A stretch of 5,972 nucleotides of DNA from an uncultured Clostridia bacterium (GCA_947385185.1 CANDJX010000093.1:1-5972), one strand, 5' to 3'. Counted from the stretch's first letter, positions 1 through 5,927 are shown. Notes: generated from the letters alone by a model not told the origin. A program made the numbers and translations.

Positions 1-435
1 TACTTTGGCGATTATGGACGCCGCGGCTATTGAATAACTCGTCGCGTCGCCTTTGACGATAGGTTTAATCGGATACGGAACGTTCAAGCCTGATACCGCG
101 TCGATTAATACTATGTCAGGCGAAGTACTGAGCGAATTGATGGCAATTTCCATGCCCTTTTTTGTCGCGCGTAAAATATTTATCTCGTCGATTTCTGTTT
201 CATCGACTATTCCGACGCCGTAAACAATTGCGCCGTCAATGATCCTTTCGAATAAAATCTCGCGCTTGTTCTCAGACAGTTTCTTGCTGTCGTTTATGCC
301 GTCCACATATTTATTACCCATAACGCAACAAGCGCAAACGACGGGACCGGCAAGCGGACCCCTTCCCGCTTCGTCTACGCCCGCAACGACGCAACCGAAT
401 TTTTTGTCGTATTCGTAAAGTTCCGCAGTCGTCAT
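1..435 (-). CDS. rnhB: Ribonuclease HII, 3' end cut off by the window edge
   Basis: RNase HII cuts the RNA strand of RNA-DNA hybrids and starts removal of single ribonucleotides from DNA in the cytoplasm. The 145 visible residues begin MTTAELYEYDKKFG. VDEAGRGPLAGP lies at about 20-31, DSKKL at 49-53, DEINIL at 83-88, LIDAV at 110-114 and KGD at 128-130, followed by SYSIAAASIIAKV at the edge. By alignment from memory with E. coli RnhB, the four acidic catalytic residues are D21, E22, D112 and D130, so all are present. Family members are about 200 residues, so roughly 55 C-terminal residues lie outside. The ATG overlaps the rbgA stop as ATGA (4 bp), and a GGAG ribosome binding site at 444-447 sits 8 nt upstream inside rbgA, which suggests translational coupling. 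Identification is very secure; completeness cannot be judged. Confidence 0.96.
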   Translation of the reverse strand, partial: MTTAELYEYDKKFGCVVAGVDEAGRGPLAGPVVCACCVMGNKYVDGINDSKKLSENKREILFERIIDGAIVYGVGIVDETEIDEINILRATKKGMEIAINSLSTSPDIVLIDAVSGLNVPYPIKPIVKGDATSYSIAAASIIAKV

Positions 436-1268
436 AAAGCTTTCTCCAGAATAATTTTACCCATGCGACCTTTACGAAAATCGTCCAGAACCGCATAGCT
501 TGCCCGCTCGAGATCGGGCTGTCCGCCCTTCAGCATGAAGCCTCTGCGGCGGGCAATTTCGCACAGATCGTCGGCAGCCGAGCCGCTCGGAGAAAATCCG
601 TAACGAAATTCGATCCCTTCCCCCGTTTCGGTCAATCTTCTTATAAGTTCGAGCGACAACTCGTATGTATCGACCACTTCGTCGCGAACGCTTCCTATAA
701 AGGCGAGATTCAAAGCGACGGTCGTATTGTCGAGTTTCGGATACAGCGTTCCCGGAGTATCGAGAACTTCGAGATATTCGCCGACTTTGACCCACTGCTG
801 ACCGCGCGTAACGCCCGCTTTATTTCCGGTTACCGTTTTGGATTTTCCGCAAAGATTGTTTATGAGCGTCGATTTGCCCGAATTCGGCACGCCGATGATC
901 ATGGCTCTTATTACCGCACGAATGCCCTTCAGGCGCTTGCGTTCGATTTTATCCGCACACAAAACTTTAAGTTTATCCGAAATGATTTTTGCTGCGTTAG
1001 AAGCCGTGGAGTTAAGTTTAACAGCCGCGTTGCCGCCGACGGACAATCTTTCGATCCAAGCCGGAAGTTCGCACTCCGGCACGGTATCCGCTTTATTGAG
1101 CGCGTACACCACAGGTTTCCCCGAAATTATTTTTGAAAACGCGGGATTTATGCACGAAAAAGGCGCGCGGGCGTCGAGGACGTACACAACCGCGTCCACA
1201 AGTTTTATGCTCTGCTCGATTTCGCGCAGAGATTTGGTCATATGACCCGGAAACCAGTTAATTATCAT
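432..1268 (-). CDS. rbgA: Ribosome biogenesis GTPase RbgA (YlqF), circularly permuted
   Basis: RbgA is a GTPase that acts at a late step of 50S subunit assembly. The 278 residues match the usual length (about 280). The GTPase motifs appear in permuted order, the family hallmark: G4 NKAD at 58-61 comes before G1 GVPNSGKS at 126-133, the putative G2 Thr154 in AGVTRG, and G3 DTPG at 170-173. The N-terminus MIINWFPGHM carries the conserved WFPGHM, and LDARAP is at 31-36. The C-terminal part (about 185-278) fits the helical RNA-binding region, with weaker conservation visible. The ATG lies 11 bp inside the 3' end of trmD. No good Shine-Dalgarno precedes it (only CAAAG next to the start), so translation probably depends on ribosomes finishing trmD. 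It is followed by rnhB with an ATGA overlap. In B. subtilis rplS precedes this gene; here it does not. Confidence 0.96.
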   Translation of the reverse strand: MIINWFPGHMTKSLREIEQSIKLVDAVVYVLDARAPFSCINPAFSKIISGKPVVYALNKADTVPECELPAWIERLSVGGNAAVKLNSTASNAAKIISDKLKVLCADKIERKRLKGIRAVIRAMIIGVPNSGKSTLINNLCGKSKTVTGNKAGVTRGQQWVKVGEYLEVLDTPGTLYPKLDNTTVALNLAFIGSVRDEVVDTYELSLELIRRLTETGEGIEFRYGFSPSGSAADDLCEIARRRGFMLKGGQPDLERASYAVLDDFRKGRMGKIILEKAL

Positions 1269-1935
1269 CTTTGATCAGATCGGGACGGACGCTCTCCGTC
1301 AGTTCGACCGACTTGCGCGCGCGCCACTTATCGATATTCGCGTGATGTCCCGAAAGCAAGACTTCGGGAACGGCTACGCCTTCGAACACCGCAGGACGCG
1401 TATATTGCGGATACTCCAATTTTCCGTCCGAAAAACTTTCGCTTTGAGCCGATTCTTCAGAGCCCAATACGCCCGGAACGAATCTGAGCAACGAATCGAC
1501 CGTAACCATTGCGGCAAGCTCGCCGCCGGTAAGTATATAATCTCCTATAGACAATTCTTCGAAGCCGCATATTTCGAGCGCGCGCTCGTCGACGCCTTCG
1601 TAATGGCCGCAAAGCAGCAACAACGATTTTTCGCAGGAAAGCTCTTTGGCAATATCGACGGACAACTTGCGCCCGCGCGGCGATAAAAAGATACGTCTTG
1701 CGCGTTTGTCCGGATCGACGGCTCTTACGCAATCAACGATCGGTTGCGGAGTCATTACCATTCCGGCGCCACCGCCGTAAGGTACGTCGTCGCATTTTCC
1801 GTGCTTATCCGCGGTATAGTCGCGTATGTTATGAATACCGATTTTTACTATTCCCGCATTTTCGGCGCGACCTATTATGCTGCTTTTGAGCGGTATAAAC
1901 ATTTCGGGGAAAAGCGTCAGTATATCAATCGTCAT
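1258..1935 (-). CDS. trmD: tRNA (guanine-37-N1)-methyltransferase TrmD
   Basis: TrmD transfers a methyl group from S-adenosylmethionine to N1 of G37, next to the anticodon, which prevents +1 frameshifting. It belongs to the SPOUT (trefoil-knot) family and works as a dimer. The 225 residues carry the family motifs: MTIDILTLFPEMF at the N-terminus, IRDY at 37-40, DDVPYGGGAGMVM at 49-61, LSPRGR at 84-89, CGHYEGVDER at 109-118, SIGDYILTGGE at 129-139 (knot and cofactor region), and LEYPQYTRP followed by GHH..I.KWR towards the tRNA-binding C-terminal domain. I chose the ATG at 1933-1935 over an in-frame GTG five codons upstream (1948-1950). The GTG overlaps a GAGG ribosome binding site that is 9 nt from the ATG, and the family begins at about this ATG. 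The gene overlaps rimM by 11 bp and rbgA by 11 bp. rplS, its usual next gene, is absent. Confidence 0.97.
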   Translation of the reverse strand: MTIDILTLFPEMFIPLKSSIIGRAENAGIVKIGIHNIRDYTADKHGKCDDVPYGGGAGMVMTPQPIVDCVRAVDPDKRARRIFLSPRGRKLSVDIAKELSCEKSLLLLCGHYEGVDERALEICGFEELSIGDYILTGGELAAMVTVDSLLRFVPGVLGSEESAQSESFSDGKLEYPQYTRPAVFEGVAVPEVLLSGHHANIDKWRARKSVELTESVRPDLIKDDN

Positions 1936-2425
1936 AACAACAAACCTCACCGAATTTTTCGGCGTCGATCGTCACGGTGCGCGCATCGGCGTCATAAACG
2001 AGATCCAATCTTTTCAGGAAAGGAAAACGCACGGTGCGCCGTCCCTTTACGGTAAAAACGTCGGCGCTCCCGAAGTTATCCACATATTCGAGTTTACCCA
2101 AAGAAGTACCGTCGGAAAGAAAAACGTCGCAACCGATAAGATCCACGATGAAATATTCTCCGACTTCGACCTGTTTTGCCTGCGCGCGGTCTATCTCGAG
2201 CGTCCGACCTACAAGCACTTCCGCTTCGTTACGCGTCGAAACGCCGTCGAAACGTATATAGACAAAACCGCCACGCTCACTTACGCCGCGGATTTTGAAA
2301 GGACATCCTCCCACCATTACGGAAGAAAGACGACCGAAACGCGCAGGATCGTCGGTATACGGCTTGATTTTCACCTCGCCGGCGATACCCTGCGCTTTGA
2401 CGATTTCGCCTATAGTTATTCTCAC
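1925..2425 (-). CDS. rimM: Ribosome maturation factor RimM
   Basis: RimM helps 30S subunit maturation, binding S19 and assisting assembly of the 16S rRNA 3' (head) domain. The 166 residues fit the family. The N-terminal RimM barrel starts with ITIGEIVKAQGIAGEVKIKP (about 3-22), a typical family opening, and includes RNEAEVLVG near 65-73. A PRC-barrel domain follows from about 89 (GEYFIVDLIGCDVF, then DGTSLGKLEYVDNFGSADVF), with PFL at 135-137 near the end. The start is a GTG at 2423-2425, only 3 nt after the khpA stop. No strong Shine-Dalgarno is visible (GAAG, 8 nt away), so translation is probably coupled to khpA. The 3' end overlaps trmD by 11 bp. Its position next to rpsP and trmD matches the widely conserved rpsP-rimM-trmD group. 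Confidence 0.95.
   Translation of the reverse strand: MRITIGEIVKAQGIAGEVKIKPYTDDPARFGRLSSVMVGGCPFKIRGVSERGGFVYIRFDGVSTRNEAEVLVGRTLEIDRAQAKQVEVGEYFIVDLIGCDVFLSDGTSLGKLEYVDNFGSADVFTVKGRRTVRFPFLKRLDLVYDADARTVTIDAEKFGEVCCYDD
1941..1948 (-). promoter_or_regulatory. Ribosome binding site that sets the trmD start
   Basis: In the minus direction the sequence reads GGTGAGGTTTGTTGTT followed by ATG. The GAGG core ends 9 nt before the ATG at 1935, inside the 3' end of rimM. Because the core overlaps the in-frame GTG at 1948-1950, that GTG cannot use it, which favours the ATG as the true start. Confidence 0.7.
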
Positions 2426-2428
2426 GAT

Positions 2429-2650
2429 TTATACTTCGAGTATATCAACCGTATACTTTTTGCCGTCTTTGGCGCCGGCAGCTCTGATAACGGTGCGGAT
2501 AGCCTTGGCGGTGCGACCTTGTTTGCCTATAATTTTGCCCATATCCGATTTTGCGACGGTTACTTTTATTGTTTCACCGTCTATTTCGATTTTAACGGCG
2601 TCCTTATCGTCTACAAGACCGTTTATTATATATTGCACCAGTTCCTGCAT
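2429..2650 (-). CDS. khpA: KH-domain RNA-binding protein KhpA (YlqC)
   Basis: This is a small single-KH-domain RNA-binding protein of 73 residues, the normal size for KhpA/YlqC. The diagnostic stretch is GKIIGKQGRTAKAIRT at about 38-53, in which G42-K43-Q44-G45 is the GxxG loop that contacts single-stranded RNA. In Streptococcus and relatives KhpA pairs with KhpB (Jag/EloR) and influences cell elongation and division; this role is known for the family and not shown here. The ATG lies 2 nt after the rpsP stop, with an AGAAGG ribosome binding site at 2657-2662, 6 nt upstream, formed by the last rpsP codons. rimM follows after 3 nt. B. subtilis has ylqD between this gene and rimM; it is absent here. 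Confidence 0.95.
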   Translation of the reverse strand: MQELVQYIINGLVDDKDAVKIEIDGETIKVTVAKSDMGKIIGKQGRTAKAIRTVIRAAGAKDGKKYTVDILEV

Positions 2651-2652
2651 TA

Positions 2653-2952
2653 TCAGCCTTCTTTAGCTTCGCTTTTCTTGCCGCCGGTCTTAGCGGGAGG
2701 ACGCTTTCCCGCCGGAATAATTTCCTGCCGGATAAGAAGCGCTTTTACGGTATCCGTAGGCTGAGCGCCGTTTTTGATCCACTGTTTTGCCTTGTCCGCG
2801 TCGATTTTAATCTCGGCGGGATCGGTAAGAGGATTGTACGTTCCGACGATATCGATGAAGCGTCCGTCCCTGGGCGCGCGCTCGTCTGCAACTACGATAC
2901 GGTAAAACGGAGCTTTTTTATCTCCCATTCTCGTAAGTCTGATTTTAACCAT
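2653..2952 (-). CDS. rpsP: 30S ribosomal protein S16
   Basis: S16 is a 30S protein that binds the 16S rRNA 5' domain early in assembly. The 99 residues begin MVKIRLTRMGDKKAPFYRIV and continue with VADERAPRDGRFIDIVGTYNP (about 21-41), which together are unmistakable for S16. The core ends near IPAGKRPP (about 79-86). A short Lys/Gly/Glu-rich tail follows (TGGKKSEAKEG), of the variable kind seen in S16 of several lineages. A canonical AAGGAG lies 7 nt before the ATG, the best ribosome binding site in the window, as expected for a highly expressed ribosomal protein. The gene is 30 bp after ffh and 2 bp before khpA. Confidence 0.98.
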   Translation of the reverse strand: MVKIRLTRMGDKKAPFYRIVVADERAPRDGRFIDIVGTYNPLTDPAEIKIDADKAKQWIKNGAQPTDTVKALLIRQEIIPAGKRPPAKTGGKKSEAKEG

Positions 2953-2959
2953 TTTGTAT

Positions 2960-2965
2960 CTCCTT
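2960..2965 (-). promoter_or_regulatory. Strong ribosome binding site of rpsP
   Basis: In the minus direction the 30-bp ffh-rpsP gap contains ATAAGGAGATACAAA just before the rpsP ATG. AAGGAG matches the anti-Shine-Dalgarno perfectly with a 7-nt spacer. I see no promoter or hairpin in this gap, so rpsP is probably transcribed from upstream. Confidence 0.8.
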
Positions 2966-2982
2966 ATAAAAAAGTATTTTTA

Positions 2983-4296
2983 TCAAAAAGGCAGTCTGCC
3001 TTTATTGTTTTTCATTTTGCGCATCATGTCGCGCGTTTGTTCGAATTGCTTTAGCAATTGATTTACGTCCTGAATGCTCGTTCCGCTTCCGGCGCTGATA
3101 CGCTTGCGTCTGGACGACTTGACGATCTCGGGATGCTCGCGTTCTTTTTTCGTCATCGAGCAAATGATAGCCTTGAATCGCTCGATACGTTTTTCGTCTA
3201 TATCCTTATCGCCCACTTTCAGACGGTTCATGCCCGGAATCATCTGCATGACTTCGGAAATCCCGCCCATTTTTTTCAAGGATTCGAACTGCAAAAGGAA
3301 GTCGTCGAGAGTAAACGTAGCGTCTTTGACACGCTTTTCCATTCTCCGCATTTCTTCCTCGTCCATAGCTTCCTGCGCTTTTTCCACAAGCGAAACTATG
3401 TCGCCCATTCCGAGAATGCGGCTTGCCATTCTGTCGGGATGAAAAGGCTCTATATCCGCGGGCTTCTCGCCCGTTCCGCAGAACTTGATAGGCTTGCCGG
3501 TAACGGCTTTTATGGAAAGCGCGGCTCCGCCTCTGGTATCGCCGTCGAGCTTCGTAAGAATAACGCCCGTAATATCGAGTCGTTCGTTAAATGCCGTTGC
3601 GACCGTCACGGCGTCCTGACCGGTCATGGAATCTACGGTCAAAAGAATTTCGGTGGGTCTGACTTCTTTTTTTATGTCCTCGAGCTCGCGCATCAGATCG
3701 TCGTTTATGTGCAATCTGCCCGCCGTATCTATAATGACCGTATCGTAACCGTTGGATTCGGCGTATCTTACCGCCTGCTCTGCGGTTTTTACGGGTTTTT
3801 GAGTTCCCTTTTCGAAAACCTCGAGTCCTACGTTTTTGCCAACGATCATAAGCTGATTTATCGCCGCCGGTCGGTAAATATCGCAAGCTACGAGCAAAGG
3901 TTTTTTCCCTTGCTTTCTGAGCATCAGACCGAGCTTGCCGCACATCGTGGTCTTACCGGCGCCCTGAAGTCCGCACATCATAATTACCGTGGGCGGCTTG
4001 GACGCAACTTCGAGTTTGGCGTTTTTCGATCCCATAAGTTCAACAAGCTCGTCGTTCACGATTTTTACCACTTGCTGACCCGGCGTAACGCTCTTTACGA
4101 TCTCCTCGCCTTTTGCGCGCTCGCTTATTTTCGATATAAAGTCTTTTACGACGTTGAAATTAACGTCCGCTTCAAGCAACGCAATACGAATCTCGCGCAT
4201 TGCCTGTTTGATTTCGTATTCATCGAGCTTTCCACGCGAAGTGAGCTTCGAAAATACGTGTTTAAGTTTGTCGCCCAGACCGGAAAAAGCTCCCAT
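2983..4296 (-). CDS. ffh: Signal recognition particle protein Ffh (SRP54 homologue)
   Basis: Ffh is the GTPase subunit of SRP. It binds signal sequences on nascent chains, sits on SRP RNA and delivers ribosomes to FtsY at the membrane. The 437 residues show the N domain (about 1-95), then the G domain: G1 GLQGAGKTT at 109-117, DIYRPAA at 139-145, DTAGR at 190-194, TKLDGD at 248-253, and a closing GTGEKPADIEPF at 274-285. A methionine-rich M domain follows from about 327 (FTLDDFLLQFESLKKMGG). It includes the SRP-RNA-binding helix-turn-helix around SRRKRISAGSGTSIQDVNQ (395-413). All expected motifs are intact and the length is normal for a Clostridia-type Ffh. The ATG follows ylxM after 13 bp, with GAGG at 4304-4307, 7 nt upstream. 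The SRP RNA gene (ffs) is not in the window. Confidence 0.98.
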   Translation of the reverse strand: MGAFSGLGDKLKHVFSKLTSRGKLDEYEIKQAMREIRIALLEADVNFNVVKDFISKISERAKGEEIVKSVTPGQQVVKIVNDELVELMGSKNAKLEVASKPPTVIMMCGLQGAGKTTMCGKLGLMLRKQGKKPLLVACDIYRPAAINQLMIVGKNVGLEVFEKGTQKPVKTAEQAVRYAESNGYDTVIIDTAGRLHINDDLMRELEDIKKEVRPTEILLTVDSMTGQDAVTVATAFNERLDITGVILTKLDGDTRGGAALSIKAVTGKPIKFCGTGEKPADIEPFHPDRMASRILGMGDIVSLVEKAQEAMDEEEMRRMEKRVKDATFTLDDFLLQFESLKKMGGISEVMQMIPGMNRLKVGDKDIDEKRIERFKAIICSMTKKEREHPEIVKSSRRKRISAGSGTSIQDVNQLLKQFEQTRDMMRKMKNNKGRLPF

Positions 4297-4309
4297 TCAA
4301 ATACCTCGA

Positions 4310-4630
4310 TCAAAGTTCATTAAGTAATTCTTCGGCGATTTTTTCAGATTTCTCCGTATCGCCCGCTTTCAATGCGGCAATAAGTTTTTTCAAACCGGAT
4401 TCGACGTCGTTCAACTTTGCCATGAATCCCATCTGTTCTTCTGCCGTATGCAATGCCGCCGCGCCCTTTTTTACGGCGTCGTATGCCGCCTGACGCGTGA
4501 TGCCGTATTGCTCCGCGATCTCCGCAAGCGAAAGATCGTAGTCGTAATAACTGCGTATAATATCGCTTTGCTTTTCGGTCAGTATACTTCCGTAAAGCTC
4601 GTTCAGTACGCCTATCGACAAATCTTTCAA
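4310..4630 (-). CDS. ylxM: YlxM-family helix-turn-helix protein associated with SRP
   Basis: YlxM proteins are small DNA-binding-like proteins encoded just upstream of ffh in Firmicutes and linked experimentally to SRP in streptococci, where they modulate Ffh/FtsY GTPase activity. The 106 residues include LTEKQSDIIRSYYDYDLSLAEIAEQYGITRQAAYDAVKKG (about 17-56), a helix-turn-helix resembling sigma-70 region 4. The C-terminal part (about 63-106) is predicted from its composition to be helical and charged, possibly a coiled coil. The start is a TTG at 4628-4630, supported by GGAG at 4639-4642, 8 nt upstream, and by the typical distance to the first helix. It is the first gene after the predicted promoter at 4675-4703 and lies 13 bp before ffh. 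Whether it also binds DNA is unknown. Confidence 0.92.
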   Translation of the reverse strand: MKDLSIGVLNELYGSILTEKQSDIIRSYYDYDLSLAEIAEQYGITRQAAYDAVKKGAAALHTAEEQMGFMAKLNDVESGLKKLIAALKAGDTEKSEKIAEELLNEL

Positions 4631-4638
4631 ATCAAAAT

Positions 4639-4642
4639 CTCC
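4639..4642 (-). promoter_or_regulatory. Ribosome binding site for the TTG start of ylxM
   Basis: Minus-strand GGAG lies 8 nt before the TTG at 4628-4630. No in-frame ATG or GTG nearby gives a plausible N-terminus, so this site supports the unusual start. It begins only 4 nt after the leader hairpin at 4647-4668. Confidence 0.7.
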
Positions 4643-4646
4643 GATA

Positions 4647-4668
4647 TGTAAAGCGAATTTACTTTACA
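4647..4668 (-). promoter_or_regulatory. Inverted repeat / leader hairpin before ylxM
   Basis: The arms TGTAAAG and CTTTACA are perfect over 7 bp with an 8-base loop (TAAATTCG in the minus direction). A U-G wobble could add an eighth pair and leave a 6-base loop. It lies at or just after the predicted transcription start (about 4667-4669) and ends 4 nt before the ylxM GGAG. It could be an RNA stem that influences translation or stability, or a dyad operator for a repressor. There is no U tract after it, so it is not a terminator. Confidence 0.45.
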
Positions 4669-4674
4669 CCCGTA

Positions 4675-4703
4675 ATACTATCATATAATAAAAAATATGT
4701 CAA
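4675..4703 (-). promoter_or_regulatory. Sigma-A-type promoter for the ylxM-ffh-rpsP...rnhB operon
   Basis: In the minus direction there is a perfect -35 box TTGACA (4698-4703), a 17-bp spacer, and a -10 box TAGTAT (4675-4680) preceded directly by TGA (4681-4683), giving an extended -10 TGn element. The spacer is AT-rich. Transcription would start near 4667-4669, about 40 nt before the ylxM TTG. The -10 matches 4 of 6 consensus positions, and the extended -10 compensates. No other stretch between genes in the window looks like a promoter. Confidence 0.75.
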
Positions 4704-4722
4704 GCAATAATACTTGACATAT
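4690..4722 (-). terminator. Terminator-like hairpin after ftsY, overlapping the ylxM promoter
   Basis: In the minus direction the arms ATATGTCAAG (4713-4722) and CTTGACATAT (4695-4704) are perfectly complementary over 10 bp with an 8-base loop. They are followed by a run of T (4690-4694). This is the layout of a rho-independent terminator for smc-ftsY, but only 3 of the 10 pairs are G-C, so it is probably weak and leaky. The downstream arm contains the TTGACA of the next promoter. The symmetry also makes it a possible operator. Confidence 0.5.
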
Positions 4723-4738
4723 GAAAAATTGTTTTTCA
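4722..4738 (-). repeat. Short AT-rich inverted repeat directly after the ftsY stop
   Basis: TGAAAAA and TTTTTCA form a 7-bp perfect dyad around a 3-base loop, starting 2 nt past the ftsY stop codon and abutting the larger terminator-like hairpin. It is almost all A-T, so it could be chance. At most it adds to 3' end structure of the ftsY message. Confidence 0.3.
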
Positions 4739-4740
4739 AA

Positions 4741-5643
4741 TTATTCTCCGTCCACAATTGCGGACACGAAATCGTCTATATCGAATCTTTCGAGATCGTC
4801 TATGCCTTCCCCGACTCCGACGTAAACTACCGGGACTTCCTCTTCGCCGGCTATCGCGAGCACTACTCCGCCTTTAGCCGTGCCGTCGAGTTTGGTAAGT
4901 ACTATACCGTCGATATCGATGGCTTCGTTGAACAGATCGACCTGAGAAATAGCGTTCTGCCCGGTCGTAGCGTCGAGAACGATATAATTCAGACGCATAG
5001 CCGAGGGAAATTCTCTGTCGATAATACGGTCGATCTTTTTCAGTTCTTCCATAAGATTGACTTTATTGTGCAGTCTTCCCGCCGTATCGATAAGCGTAAC
5101 TTCGGTGCCCTTGCTCTTTGCGCTCTGAATGGCGTCGTACACGACCGCAGCCGCGTCCGCGCCCTCGGATTGTTTGACGATACGCACGCCCGACCGCTCC
5201 GCCCATACGGTGAGCTGATCGGCGGCTGCTGCTCTGAACGTGTCGGCAGCGACTATAGTAACGCTTTTACCTGCGCGTTTGAAATTGTGCGCAAGTTTTC
5301 CTATCGTAGTAGTTTTGCCCACCCCGTTCACGCCCGCGACGAGGATCACAAGCGGATATTCCTCATCCGGCAACTCGAAGTCGAGCAAGTCGTGCATGAT
5401 ATTTTTCAATTCCGTTCTTACGTCCTCGGTGCGCGTGATATGTTTTTTATCGATCGCGCTTTTGAGTTCGTCCAGAATGCTTTCCGTCGTTTCGCTTCCG
5501 ATGTCTGCCGAAAGCAATATCGTTTCAAGCTCATCGTAAAATTCGCCGCCCAGTACTCCGCCCGTAAAAAGTTTGTTCAGTCTATAAGATATAGCGTCTT
5601 TCGTTTTCTTGAGCGCGGCTTTGATTTTTGTAAACAGTCCCAT
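4741..5643 (-). CDS. ftsY: Signal recognition particle receptor FtsY
   Basis: FtsY is the membrane-associated SRP receptor GTPase that pairs with Ffh to hand ribosome-nascent chains to SecYEG. The 300 residues start MGLFTKIKAALKKTK, a basic amphipathic helix suited to lipid binding. The long acidic A domain of E. coli FtsY is missing, as is usual in Firmicutes. The N domain spans about 15-92. The G domain has G1 GVNGVGKTT at 104-112, DTFRAAA at 134-140, DTAGR at 186-190, TKLDG at 250-254 and GVGEGIDDL at 276-284. FtsY is told apart from Ffh by DTFRAAA (not DTYRPAA), GVGEGIDDL and the absence of an M domain. The ATG has GGAG 5 nt upstream (5649-5652) and lies 12 bp after the smc stop. All motifs are intact. 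Confidence 0.98.
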   Translation of the reverse strand: MGLFTKIKAALKKTKDAISYRLNKLFTGGVLGGEFYDELETILLSADIGSETTESILDELKSAIDKKHITRTEDVRTELKNIMHDLLDFELPDEEYPLVILVAGVNGVGKTTTIGKLAHNFKRAGKSVTIVAADTFRAAAADQLTVWAERSGVRIVKQSEGADAAAVVYDAIQSAKSKGTEVTLIDTAGRLHNKVNLMEELKKIDRIIDREFPSAMRLNYIVLDATTGQNAISQVDLFNEAIDIDGIVLTKLDGTAKGGVVLAIAGEEEVPVVYVGVGEGIDDLERFDIDDFVSAIVDGE

Positions 5644-5655
5644 AATTTCTCCGTA

Positions 5656-5927
5656 CTATTGAGCCAGTCTGACGGCATCCGAAAGTTTTACGGACACCAT
5701 TTTCGAAACGCCTTTTTCTTCCATAGTAACACCGTATAGCGCATCCGCAAGTTCCATTGTCGGTTTACGGTGAGTTATTACTATAAATTGCGTTTCGCTG
5801 CTGAAACGTTTGAGATATTTTGCGAAACGAAGCACGTTTGCATCGTCGAGCGCTGCCTCTATTTCGTCGAGGACGCAGAACGGCATAGGACGAAGTTTAA
5901 GGATTGCGAACAATATCGCAATCGCCG
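5656..5927 (-). CDS. smc: Chromosome segregation protein Smc, C-terminal end only
   Basis: Smc is the large ATPase of the condensin-like Smc-ScpA-ScpB complex that organises and segregates the chromosome. Only the last 89 codons are present, against about 1,190 residues in a full protein. They cover the end of the C-terminal ATPase head. AIAILFAILKLRP comes just after where the LSGGE signature would be; then come Walker B and D-loop FCVLDEIEAALDD, ETQFIVITHRK with the switch histidine, YGVTMEEKGVSKMVSVKL, and a short tail ending DAVRLAQ. The coding sequence is cut at 5927 by adapter sequence, not by a biological break. The open frame continues into the adapter, so translation past 5927 is meaningless. 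There is no start codon in the genomic part; the TTG at 5911-5913 is an internal leucine. ftsY follows after 12 bp, as in B. subtilis. Confidence 0.96.

Noticed and set aside
1877..2764. A 295-codon open frame on the plus strand across trmD, rimM, khpA and rpsP
   Set aside because: It runs antisense to four well-supported genes. Its openness reflects codon bias of the minus-strand genes and it has no motif of its own.
3058..4323. A 421-codon open frame on the plus strand, opposite ffh
   Set aside because: It is an exact antisense shadow of ffh. It has no ribosome binding site or recognisable motif and its composition (rich in H, F, R, Y) is typical of antisense translation. Every family motif lies on the other strand.
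4647..4668. A CcpA catabolite (cre) site in the TGTAAAGCG...TTTACA dyad
   Set aside because: The cre pattern needs one base between the AA and the central CG; here there are two on the left and the right half is also shifted, so the match fails.
4631..4740. An SRP RNA gene (ffs) or a riboswitch in the ftsY-ylxM gap
   Set aside because: The 110-bp gap is AT-rich and has no GGAA-tetraloop helix 8 pattern. It is fully accounted for by two hairpins, a promoter and a ribosome binding site.
4714..4742. A plus-strand promoter using the mirrored TTGACA at 4714-4719
   Set aside because: The box exists only because of the inverted repeat. With a 17-bp spacer the -10 would be CAAATT (3 of 6), and there is no plus-strand gene downstream.
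4714..5739. A 341-codon open frame on the plus strand, opposite ftsY and the end of smc
   Set aside because: It is antisense to two clearly real genes, crosses their junction and shows no conserved domain.
1..5927. A novel defence, mobile or biosynthetic system
   Set aside because: Every coding region belongs to a well-known housekeeping family in near-standard order. There are no integrases, transposases, terminal repeats, repeat arrays or unknown genes.
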